Virus record (IMG/VR): IMGVR_UViG_3300024891_000047
Span: 1-38,077 of that record
Source: a virus
Reading direction: 5' to 3' (one strand)
Length of the DNA: 38,077 nucleotides
Shown here piece after piece: positions 7,838 through 12,933 of this stretch; positions within the stretch are counted from its first letter, which is position 1, and the number at the start of each line of letters is the position of its first letter. Below the pieces are notes generated by a model. The model saw nothing but the letters and a program-made list of their open reading frames with translations, made no database searches and was not told where the DNA came from. The translations under genes and the position numbers were made by a program.

Positions 7838-8187
7838 TTTGTAACCTCTGCCTGTTTGGCGCATCTGTCCCGCAACTTGTAATCAAACTGCAGGGCATCC
7901 TCAATGGAGTAGCGCGGAATCTTTAAATAACTGGCAACCAGGTTTTCAACACTGGCGCCTTTAGATGCACGGTAACCCGGCAGCAACACCACGCAATCAC
8001 AGGCCAGCATCTGTGTTAATGACAGACGCATATAGCCCTCCCAACTGCCGCATGGCGGTTGTTGGTTTTCCGCAGGGTTTTCCACAACAAAGCCACGCGC
8101 CCGCAACTGTGCCGCAGCTTCATTAAATGCCGGGTAATTAAACTCAGGCAGGCCCGACATCGGTCCGGCTAAATAAATGCGTGTCAT
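7834..8187 (-). CDS. DUF4406 family protein (nucleoside deoxyribosyltransferase-like)
   Basis: 117 aa. It opens with RIYLAGPMSGLPEFNYPAFNEAA, the DUF4406 signature, and continues LRARGFVVENPAE and LACDCVVLLPGYRASKGASVENLVA, as in the nucleoside 2-deoxyribosyltransferase fold. Phage members are common near lysis and packaging genes; the substrate is not established. It is the first gene of the leftward late operon, with GGGAG 5 bases before ATG 8187. A GGAAACGTTTCC palindrome lies 57 bases upstream of the start. Confidence 0.85.
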   Translation of the reverse strand: MTRIYLAGPMSGLPEFNYPAFNEAAAQLRARGFVVENPAENQQPPCGSWEGYMRLSLTQMLACDCVVLLPGYRASKGASVENLVASYLKIPRYSIEDALQFDYKLRDRCAKQAEVTK

Positions 8188-8244
8188 AACGAGCTCCCAA
8201 AACGAGCTTGCAGGTTACGCGCGCGCGAGGTGTTTTAGCAGCCG

Positions 8245-8256
8245 GGAAACGTTTCC
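8245..8256. promoter_or_regulatory. Putative late activator site (copy 1) before leftward late operon
   Basis: Perfect 12-bp palindrome GGAAACGTTTCC in the gap between the divergent leftward (8187) and rightward (8346) gene starts. It is identical to the site at 21696. As the site is symmetrical it could serve either direction. The spacing to the leftward start (57 bases) matches the other three copies. I infer a binding site for the Mor-like late activator; the -10 element cannot be fixed by eye. Confidence 0.65.
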
Positions 8257-8345
8257 AGCGCGGGCAATAGGCGGGGGTTGGCGTATCGTTTTGGCATGCC
8301 AATTTGTTGGGAGTACCGATATGGTCAATAGCAGAGATATTAAAA

Positions 8346-8498
8346 ATGACTGCAGCTAACCTACTGATAAAAATCAGTGCGGCCTTTGTGTTTCTGGCCA
8401 GCGTGGCGTTAGTAGCCCGGTTGCTCATCTTTATCTGCATTATTTTGGAGCCCATAGTGCTGCGGTTTTTTAGATGCAAACACTGCCCACACAGATAA
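8346..8498 (+). CDS. Small one-segment membrane protein
   Basis: 50 aa from ATG 8346 (MTAANLLIKISAAF). A hydrophobic stretch of about 30 residues (ISAAFVFLASVALVARLLIFICIILEPIVL) is followed by a basic, cysteine- and histidine-containing tail (RFFRCKHCPHR). No strong ribosome binding site is visible before the ATG, and the frame is open further back to a TTG at 8304, so the start is uncertain. Position at the head of a run of small membrane proteins next to spanin genes fits a lysis-related role. Confidence 0.5.
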   Translation: MTAANLLIKISAAFVFLASVALVARLLIFICIILEPIVLRFFRCKHCPHR

Positions 8499-8668
8499 CA
8501 GATAGCGACTGGCTAAAAGCGCGGCTGGACAAAATCCAGCAACGCTTAACCCATGATGATGCCCACCGCTTTACCGAGCGTGTCGGCATTAAAACAATAG
8601 CGGGCATCTCAGAGACTGAGGCCCGCGAACAAACGTTTAGAGACTACTACTGTGGAGGTTGCAATTGA
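8474..8668 (+). CDS. Hypothetical small protein
   Basis: 64 aa (MQTLPTQITDSDWLKARLDKIQQ...). Soluble and helical, ending in a cysteine pair (YYCGGCN). It overlaps the upstream membrane-protein gene by 25 bases and the next gene by 4. No family recognised. The residues DSDWLKARLDKIQQRLTHDDAHRF read as an amphipathic helix. It was checked for endolysin motifs and shows none. Confidence 0.5.
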   Translation: MQTLPTQITDSDWLKARLDKIQQRLTHDDAHRFTERVGIKTIAGISETEAREQTFRDYYCGGCN

Positions 8669-8829
8669 TTGATATCAATAAACATAAATTACTTGAGCAA
8701 GCGCAGGAACTTACTTATGCAATAGAGCGTTGCGGAGCCAGTGTAGAAATTACGCATGCTGTCGTTGAGTCGCAAAAATTGCTACAGGATTTAGATAATT
8801 TTTTAAAAATAGAAGGGGTAATTAAATGA
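8665..8829 (+). CDS. Small helical protein with TTG start
   Basis: 54 aa, reading MIDINKHKLLEQAQELTYAI and ending DLDNFLKIEGVIK. The start TTG at 8665 lies 6 bases after GGAGG (8654-8658), the strongest ribosome binding site of this cluster, and no ATG is available in frame. The last codons overlap the next start as ATGA. The protein is one or two amphipathic helices with no membrane segment. Similar short helical proteins occur beside phage membrane genes, but I cannot name a family. Confidence 0.6.
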   Translation: MIDINKHKLLEQAQELTYAIERCGASVEITHAVVESQKLLQDLDNFLKIEGVIK

Positions 8830-9395
8830 TGTTTATTTTAAATAGATTGCGCGGCACCTGGAGCTGGATGGCTAAAGTGGCAGGTGTGTTACTCGGCCTG
8901 CTGTTTGGCGTTATTACCGATAACCCATACCTGGGTTTGGCGGTGGCCATCGGGTACATTGCCGGGGAGTCATGGGGCTGGGGGGACTGGATAGGCGGTT
9001 TAATCGACGGCCGCGACTTTGTCGGCGCAGAGGGCCGCAATAACGGCATCGCCTGGCTAGCCGAAAAAATAGTGGCGTTTAACTACCCCACCCAGGGGCG
9101 CTCATTAGCCGACAACGTCAGGCGCTACAACATTGCCGCCTTAATCATCCGGGGCGTTTATTGGTGGGCACCAACACTCGGGCCGCTGGCCTGGGCGTTT
9201 AACCCCATCGAAGTTACCGTCGGCATCGTGTTTTTGTCCCTGTTTTGGCCGGTATCCATCTGGCTGGCACAAGAGACAAAATTCAGCATCCCCGGCTTGG
9301 TATCTGATACCTGGTCACGCAGCGAGGTAATCTACGGCGTTGCGCAAGACCTCGTCTTTACGCTGCTAATCGCACACTACTTATTGGGGGTTTAA
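8826..9395 (+). CDS. Multi-pass membrane protein
   Basis: 189 aa. Hydrophobic segments: about residues 15-45 (MAKVAGVLLGLLFGVI, NPYLGLAVAIGYIAGES), 100-125 (IAALIIRGVYWWAPTLGPLAWAF), 128-148 (VTVGIVFLSLFWPVSIWL) and 170-187 (VIYGVAQDLVFTLLIAHYLL). A glycine/tryptophan-rich loop (GWGDWIGGLIDGRDF) lies between. Start at 8826 overlaps the previous stop (a second ATG is at 8829), with AGAAGGGG upstream. No catalytic motif is seen. It may be a lysis-associated or inner-membrane phage protein; I do not recognise a named family. Confidence 0.65.
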   Translation: MMFILNRLRGTWSWMAKVAGVLLGLLFGVITDNPYLGLAVAIGYIAGESWGWGDWIGGLIDGRDFVGAEGRNNGIAWLAEKIVAFNYPTQGRSLADNVRRYNIAALIIRGVYWWAPTLGPLAWAFNPIEVTVGIVFLSLFWPVSIWLAQETKFSIPGLVSDTWSRSEVIYGVAQDLVFTLLIAHYLLGV

Positions 9396-9396
9396 C

Positions 9397-9567
9397 ATGG
9401 GTAAATTGGGTATTGACTGGAGCCAAAATTCCACCAAACGCGGCGCGATCTGGCTAGTAGCTGGGGTTATCGGATTAATTTACACCTGGGGCACAAAAGA
9501 CAGCTCGCAGTTGATGTTTATTGCGTCATCTGTCGCGGGTGGGCTAGGCGTGGGGATCAAAGATTGA
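9397..9567 (+). CDS. Holin-like two-segment membrane protein
   Basis: 56 aa (MGKLGIDWSQNSTKRGAIWL...). Two hydrophobic segments, residues 16-31 (RGAIWLVAGVIGLIYTW) and 37-54 (SQLMFIASSVAGGLGVGI), are separated by a short KDSS turn. Size and two-segment topology fit a class II-type holin, which forms membrane lesions that start lysis. The GGGGG tract before the preceding stop provides the ribosome binding site 7 bases from ATG 9397. The call is from topology and position, not sequence homology. Confidence 0.5.
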   Translation: MGKLGIDWSQNSTKRGAIWLVAGVIGLIYTWGTKDSSQLMFIASSVAGGLGVGIKD

Positions 9568-9635
9568 TGATTAACATGAGGTCGATTTTAATCGCGTTGG
9601 CGGTGATTAGCGTTGTTGCGTGGTTGTTGAGTTGA
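9567..9635 (+). CDS. 22-residue membrane peptide
   Basis: 22 codons, MINMRSILIALAVISVVAWL plus LS, almost entirely one hydrophobic helix with a basic N-terminal edge. ATG 9567 overlaps the stop of the holin-like gene by one base (TGATG), which favours translational coupling. Very small membrane peptides are known next to lysis genes, but at this length it could be fortuitous. It ends 34 bases before the REP-like palindrome. Confidence 0.4.
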   Translation: MINMRSILIALAVISVVAWLLS

Positions 9636-9663
9636 CCATTGCGAGTATATGCTCGCAATGGTC
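9634..9663. terminator. Strong palindromic hairpin between convergent operons
   Basis: Arms GACCATTGCGAG (9634-9645) and CTCGCAATGGTC (9652-9663) form a 12-bp perfect stem with a 6-base loop, starting at the stop codon of the rightward membrane-peptide gene. There is no U tract on either side, so it may act together with the second hairpin at 9671 as a bidirectional transcription end between the converging operons. Confidence 0.5.
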
Positions 9664-9670
9664 GTAACTT

Positions 9671-9700
9671 ATGGTGGGCACCGCTGTTTGTGCCCACCAT
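9671..9700. repeat. REP-like palindrome, copy 1
   Basis: Perfect 11-bp arms ATGGTGGGCAC and GTGCCCACCAT around an 8-base loop, followed by TTT. The inner 24 bases (9674-9697) match 22 of 24 with 21467-21490, so this is the same repeat family. Such GTGGGCAC palindromes look like chromosomal REP sequences. Here it probably helps end transcription of both converging operons. Confidence 0.6.
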
Positions 9701-9706
9701 TTTGAT

Positions 9707-9880
9707 TTACCCCAACCGGCTAATAATCCACCGGCTCAGCGGCATAGCCGCTGCATCAGCCGTCGCCTGCCACCGCGCTTTATCAGCAGGCTTGCAGCGC
9801 AGTAATATCACTGCAGCCGCTCGCGTATCAGCAGATTTTTCAGCATTTTTATTGCCGAGCCTGCCGGTTAATTTATCCAT
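9707..9880 (-). CDS. Small ribbon-helix-helix-like protein
   Basis: 57 aa from ATG 9880, with GGAGGTGGG 4 bases upstream; the start overlaps the end of the AcrVA2-like gene. After a basic N-terminus (RLGNKNAEKSADTR), the segment AAAVILLRCKPADKARWQAT...MPLSRWIISRL reads as a strand followed by two helices, the ribbon-helix-helix arrangement found in small DNA-binding repressors. It is the last gene of the accessory operon. An autoregulator of the operon (in the way Aca proteins control anti-CRISPR operons) is possible but unproven. Confidence 0.5.
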   Translation of the reverse strand: MDKLTGRLGNKNAEKSADTRAAAVILLRCKPADKARWQATADAAAMPLSRWIISRLG

Positions 9881-10856
9881 CACGCCCACCTCCAACAATC
9901 ATCGGCATCATCCACCGATAAAAAAACTTACGCTCCCCCTCGTGCGGCCCCTTCCAAAACCCATGCCAATGCCCGCGCCGCAAGTGCGCTTTAACGCTAC
10001 GGCCGGTTTGCTCGGCTAGATCTGCCTGAGACTGCCGTAACTGCGCGCCGATTTTGCCACCGACTGTCCAAATGCGCGGCTTGTCAGCCGGAAACAGTCG
10101 CCAGCCTTTTTTGGTTTTAACGGGTTTTGGCCTGCTCGGGGATGATCCCGGCACTCTGGCATCATCAATATCCGGCTCATCAGAGCACAGATACAGCAGC
10201 ATAGAGATCAGCGGGTTGATGTCTGCGGCCAGCTGCTGCACCTGCTCCGGATTTTTATCAAAGAGCAAATTAGCTAGGCCCGCCTGTTTGGCCGCTTCCG
10301 AGGCCATCCGGTCGATCGCCTCTGTCACGGTCCACGGGCCGATATGTACCGGCACCGGGATCAGGCTTTGCTCTGTATCCAGCAATAACCGCAATTCGTT
10401 GCGGTGAGCATTAACATCAAACTCCAGGTGGCACCAAAATCCGTGGAGCGTATCGCCGCACCATGTGCGTCCTGGTGTCTCGATATACACGCACCATTCT
10501 GGCAGTCGAAATAGCACCTCAGAGGGGATATCGCCAACGATGATGGTGTCGGCAATTGCTGCTTGCAAATCAGCGTCTAGCCGGTAAACGCCTTGGCTGT
10601 AACGCCAGGTGCCTATAGCTGCTAATCTGCCAACATCGGTAATCAAATGCGGAGGTAGGCGTCTTCCTGGTAACAATTTATCCATATTGGCTTGGCTGAC
10701 AACTGCATACCAGCCAGCCATCGGCATAAAGCACCAAGCGGGCCAATCCGGCAGGCCATGGCCTTTGTCGGCGCGGAACTCGTCAACCATGCGGCTGGTA
10801 TCGGGGTATAGCCGCATGGCGGCTCTTAGGTGTTCAGTGGGCCTTAACTTATTCAT
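9873..10856 (-). CDS. AcrVA2-family protein (anti-CRISPR against Cas12a)
   Basis: 327 aa; the Moraxella bovoculi AcrVA2 I recall is about 322 aa. Shared blocks from memory: WRYSQGVYRLD (84-94), FRLPEWCVYIET (116-127; AcrVA2 has NLPDWCVYVD), GFW (139-141), LLYLCSDEPDI (220-230; AcrVA2 LLWLCVAEPDI), WTVGGKIGAQLRQSQ (263-277) and HLRRGHWHGFWKG (291-303; AcrVA2 HIRRGHWHGYWQG). AcrVA2 lowers Cas12a by acting on its mRNA during translation. Homologues are also widespread in elements of hosts lacking Cas12a, so the true target here may differ. The gene is coupled by 8-base overlaps to both neighbours in a leftward accessory operon next to the repressor. Confidence 0.75.
   Translation of the reverse strand: MNKLRPTEHLRAAMRLYPDTSRMVDEFRADKGHGLPDWPAWCFMPMAGWYAVVSQANMDKLLPGRRLPPHLITDVGRLAAIGTWRYSQGVYRLDADLQAAIADTIIVGDIPSEVLFRLPEWCVYIETPGRTWCGDTLHGFWCHLEFDVNAHRNELRLLLDTEQSLIPVPVHIGPWTVTEAIDRMASEAAKQAGLANLLFDKNPEQVQQLAADINPLISMLLYLCSDEPDIDDARVPGSSPSRPKPVKTKKGWRLFPADKPRIWTVGGKIGAQLRQSQADLAEQTGRSVKAHLRRGHWHGFWKGPHEGERKFFYRWMMPMIVGGGRDG
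10812..10832. repeat. 21-bp direct repeat, copy 1 (inside AcrVA2-like gene start)
   Basis: Identical over 21 bases to 11383-11403. In this copy it encodes the HLRAAMR part of the AcrVA2-like N-terminus. The two copies bracket the gene at 10849-11349. This suggests that gene was inserted by duplication of the AcrVA2 start region. Confidence 0.8.
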
Positions 10857-11349
10857 GGCATATCCAGTCGTAATCCGTAACTTTTCCGAATTCTGAATTT
10901 AACCATTTTTTTATTAGGTTTTTTAGCTCTTTTCGCATAACAGCGGTTTGCACGCCGCCATTTGCAGATATAGAGCTAATGCCATCTACGTCGAGATTGA
11001 CGCGACCGCAAAAATAAACAGGCACGTCGTCATCGTCATCGTCATCAAACTGATGGATGAAATAGGGATCTAATGATATGAAATTTATCGTTACCTGAAT
11101 GTCATACTTTAGATAGCCTTCGCTCACCCTGTATGAAGCGTCGCCCACCAGCTCCCCTTTGCCTTCAGCTATTAATTTTTCAGCCAGATCTCTGCTGGGT
11201 TGGGTTAACTCCGCCTTCATAGCCAACCTGTACTCATCATGTTCAAGGGCAAAGCAGCGTTTGATACGATTTAGCGTTTTTTCGCATTCACCGTAATCGC
11301 ATGAATTAAATTGACTGTATGCTAGTGCAATTATTTCTAAATTTGTCAT
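10849..11349 (-). CDS. Hypothetical accessory protein
   Basis: 166 aa from ATG 11349 (MTNLEIIALAYSQF), with AGGAG 5 bases upstream. The frame continues upstream to ATG 11424, whose first residues (THLRAAMRIF) are a remnant of the AcrVA2-like N-terminus, so a 191-aa form is possible. Residues 1-80 look helical. A run of seven aspartates (HQFDDDDDDDVPVYF) precedes a strand-rich part with NLDVDGISSISANGG. No family recognised. It has the shared leader motif of the accessory operon. Neighbourhood with an anti-CRISPR homologue makes it a candidate defence-related gene, nothing more. Confidence 0.6.
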   Translation of the reverse strand: MTNLEIIALAYSQFNSCDYGECEKTLNRIKRCFALEHDEYRLAMKAELTQPSRDLAEKLIAEGKGELVGDASYRVSEGYLKYDIQVTINFISLDPYFIHQFDDDDDDDVPVYFCGRVNLDVDGISSISANGGVQTAVMRKELKNLIKKWLNSEFGKVTDYDWICHE

Positions 11350-11356
11350 AACATCT

Positions 11357-11374
11357 CCTATCAGATCGAGATTT
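11357..11374 (-). promoter_or_regulatory. Shared leader motif, copy A
   Basis: Plus-strand CCTATCAGATCGAGATTT, ending 7 bases from the start codon of the gene at 11349. It matches copy B (11660-11677) at 16 of 18 positions. On the minus strand it contains the ribosome binding AGG plus a conserved upstream ATCTCGA. Possible translational control element or cassette boundary. Confidence 0.6.
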
Positions 11375-11382
11375 AAAAAGAT

Positions 11383-11403
11383 CCGCATGGCGGCTCTTAG
11401 GTG
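11383..11403. repeat. 21-bp direct repeat, copy 2 with AcrVA2 N-terminal remnant
   Basis: Second copy of the 21-bp repeat at 10812. It lies in a short reading frame beginning at ATG 11424 (MMIRPETHLRAAMR), which resembles the start of the AcrVA2-like protein (MNKLRPTEHLRAAMR) and overlaps the stop codon of the gene at 11421-11651. This looks like the original coupled start of the AcrVA2-like gene before another gene was inserted. Confidence 0.75.
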
Positions 11404-11420
11404 GGTTTCGGGACGGATCA

Positions 11421-11651
11421 TCATTCAATCCAAAACCAAAATGGCTCAAGTGGGCCATCCCATCCCAGCCCAAACTGAGATAGCTCATCAGCTAATGCCT
11501 CAAACTCTACGTCAGTAACTGCACTTAAATCTACATCGTTGTCAGCGCAAAACAAGCAGAGCGTATCAAAATAATTGATGTCTTTTTTTGGGTCAATACA
11601 CACAGCATGTGAAGGTGCGCAGAGTTTTTTAGTTGAAAATATTATTTTCAT
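11421..11651 (-). CDS. Hypothetical small accessory protein
   Basis: 76 aa (MKIIFSTKKLCAPSHAVCID...). It is acidic, with four cysteines in the first 35 residues (C11, C18, C32, C35), then a helical segment (VTDVEFEALADELSQF) and an aromatic tail (GWDGPLEPFWFWIE). The mixture of small acidic size and aromatic tail is typical of phage morons. No family recognised. It has the shared leader motif 8 bases before ATG 11651. Confidence 0.55.
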   Translation of the reverse strand: MKIIFSTKKLCAPSHAVCIDPKKDINYFDTLCLFCADNDVDLSAVTDVEFEALADELSQFGLGWDGPLEPFWFWIE

Positions 11652-11659
11652 TTTTATAC

Positions 11660-11677
11660 CCTATCATTTCGAGATTT
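11660..11677 (-). promoter_or_regulatory. Shared leader motif, copy B
   Basis: Plus-strand CCTATCATTTCGAGATTT, ending 8 bases from the start codon at 11651. Matches copies A (16/18) and C (14/18). It is followed upstream by the hairpin at 11683-11701. Confidence 0.6.
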
Positions 11678-11682
11678 AAAGA

Positions 11683-11701
11683 GCCGCCCTGGTAGGGCGG
11701 C
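11683..11701 (-). terminator. GC-rich hairpin with T run between accessory genes
   Basis: Arms GCCGCCCT (11683-11690) and AGGGCGGC (11694-11701) with a 3-base loop. On the minus strand it is followed by TCTTTAAAT. It lies 8 bases after the stop of the gene at 11710 and just before leader copy B, so it may attenuate transcription into the downstream genes. Confidence 0.55.
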
Positions 11702-11709
11702 GTAGCTAG

Positions 11710-12003
11710 TTAAATGTCGTTATCAGCCTGAAACTGGATATTTTCCAGCATTTCATTAAATTCAATAATACTTGATCCCAGGCACAAATCACGAAGCTCT
11801 TTTTTTGATACCGACTCGCGGCAATTGCCGCGCATAGCTGAGGTGCTTTCTCCGTTAGAAACCCATTCATCACGTTCTGCTGAAGTTTTGAAACAATTAA
11901 CACCTACAGCATTGCTGTAATAACCTGTTTTAGCGTTTGGTTGGCCAGTTGTAGTATTTCTTCCAGACATGAATTGAACTGCATAAAAATATTTTGTTGT
12001 CAT
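11710..12003 (-). CDS. Hypothetical accessory protein
   Basis: 97 aa from ATG 12003 (MTTKYFYAVQFMSGRNTTTG). The N-terminal half reads as strands (KYFYAVQFMSGRN, KTGYYSNAVGVNCFKTSAERDEWV), with the pattern FxTxAERDxWV seen in small phage and plasmid proteins. The C-terminal half is helical (SKKELRDLCLGSSIIEFNEMLENI). No function known to me. It is first in the leftward accessory operon, behind a TATAAT-like -10 and the 34-bp palindrome. Confidence 0.6.
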   Translation of the reverse strand: MTTKYFYAVQFMSGRNTTTGQPNAKTGYYSNAVGVNCFKTSAERDEWVSNGESTSAMRGNCRESVSKKELRDLCLGSSIIEFNEMLENIQFQADNDI

Positions 12004-12011
12004 GATAATCA

Positions 12012-12029
12012 CCTATCTATTCGTGATCT
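12012..12029 (-). promoter_or_regulatory. Shared leader motif, copy C
   Basis: Plus-strand CCTATCTATTCGTGATCT, ending 8 bases from ATG 12003. Matches copy B at 14 of 18 positions. An imperfect GC hairpin (12031-12055, outer arms CCCAGT/ACTGGG) lies just upstream, the same order of hairpin, motif and gene as in copy B. Confidence 0.5.
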
Positions 12030-12077
12030 ACCCAGTGCCGCCGGGTCGGACTGGGCTTATCTGCTCCAGTGGTTAAA

Positions 12078-12083
12078 ATTATA
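12078..12083 (-). promoter_or_regulatory. Candidate -10 box for accessory operon
   Basis: Minus-strand TATAAT, perfect consensus, 75 bases before ATG 12003. The -35 region at 17-base spacing is a poor match and falls inside the 34-bp palindrome. Control by a protein bound to that palindrome is therefore likely. Confidence 0.5.
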
Positions 12084-12087
12084 CAGC

Positions 12088-12121
12088 ATTATTTTGTTTT
12101 GTATATACAAAACAAAATAAT
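12088..12121. promoter_or_regulatory. 34-bp perfect palindrome, putative operator
   Basis: Two 17-base perfect arms with no loop; outer part ATTATTTTG, centre GTATATAC. It is placed directly upstream of the -10 box of the accessory operon. There is no GC core or one-sided U tract, so an operator is more likely than a terminator. It is the longest perfect palindrome I see in the window. Confidence 0.65.
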
Positions 12122-12268
12122 TTATCGTGTAAAAGGATTGATGTCGGCGCGCTGCATCGTGCCGGTTTTTGTATTTGCAGCCGGACGCATGTGCAAAACG
12201 ATATGGCCACCCGCATAAACCCCTACGGTATAGCCGTTGGGGGCCTCAATACCAAACCGGGCTATTTC
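12122..12268 (-). pseudogene. Open coding-like frame without a start codon
   Basis: 48 codons, read as EIARFGIEAPNGYTVGVYAG...RADINPFTR, ending in TAA at 12122. It begins just past an in-frame TAA and overlaps the stop of the gene at 12262 by seven bases. No ATG, GTG or TTG occurs near its beginning, so it is either a remnant, a frameshifted C-terminal extension of the upstream protein, or a gene using ATT. The residue pattern (glycine/aromatic strands) is protein-like. Confidence 0.35.
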
Positions 12269-12933
12269 TTATTATTCTTGGGTAAATCAAACATCCCCAC
12301 TAAATGCACGGCATGAGCTACGCCGCCCATGCTATTTTCATAGTGTTGTTGACCCGTAACGATGCCACAAAAATTGGCGCGGCTATTAGCAACGATCTCT
12401 CCAGTTGAACCTACAGCAATAAAACGATATAGATTCCCCGAATCAGCAAACATCCCGCCTAGATAAATTTTTTGTGAGACTGTGCTATCTAGTTGTATTT
12501 CAATAACCTGCCCATTTACACATAAGCGCTTCCCCATCTGAGACGCCGAGTCTTTCATCACCAAACCATATTTTCCAAGCGGGATAGCCTGCAGATCTTT
12601 CCAACTCATATTCGTCGCCCCCCAAACTGCAAGAATAGCGGCGCCTTTGGTTACATCTGCACCCTGCGTGTCAGCCATGAATGGTTTAGCGGTATCAATG
12701 GCATCGTTTAGCGACTGAAATTTAAAATCTGGAGCCGCTGCTACTGGTGCAGGCTCACTTGGCACTTGATAGTCATCATGGGTCGAGCTTTGTGGCTCAG
12801 GTGTGGGCTCCTGCGCTTGGGCAATGGGTTCTGGTACAGTTTGGGTTTCCATAGGCACATCTGTTTTAAACCAATAGCCGCCAGTAAAACCAATGCACAG
12901 CGCAAAAAAATAGCCTATCAAATGTTGTTTCAT
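12262..12933 (-). CDS. Membrane-anchored protein coupled to the repressor
   Basis: 223 aa. One N-terminal membrane segment (HLIGYFFALCIGFTGGYWF, residues 4-22) is followed by a P/E/Q-rich spacer (about 28-68) and a globular domain (70-218) with LGKYGLVMKDSASQMGKRLC, IYLGGMFADSGNLYRFIAVG and ANFCGIVTG, probably periplasmic. The start overlaps the repressor stop as ATGA, so it is made when the repressor is made, in lysogens. That pattern fits lysogenic conversion or superinfection exclusion. No family recognised. The spacer resembles TonB- or SPOR-type stalks. Confidence 0.65.
   Translation of the reverse strand: MKQHLIGYFFALCIGFTGGYWFKTDVPMETQTVPEPIAQAQEPTPEPQSSTHDDYQVPSEPAPVAAAPDFKFQSLNDAIDTAKPFMADTQGADVTKGAAILAVWGATNMSWKDLQAIPLGKYGLVMKDSASQMGKRLCVNGQVIEIQLDSTVSQKIYLGGMFADSGNLYRFIAVGSTGEIVANSRANFCGIVTGQQHYENSMGGVAHAVHLVGMFDLPKNNKK

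Noticed and set aside
8304-8345. Longer version of the small membrane protein from TTG 8304
   Set aside because: No ribosome binding site at suitable spacing and it would place polar residues before the hydrophobic segment; ATG 8346 preferred, though uncertain.
11025-11046. GTCATC hexamer repeats encoding an aspartate run
   Set aside because: Length changes would stay in frame by hexamers, so phase switching is unlikely; treated as a simple acidic run.
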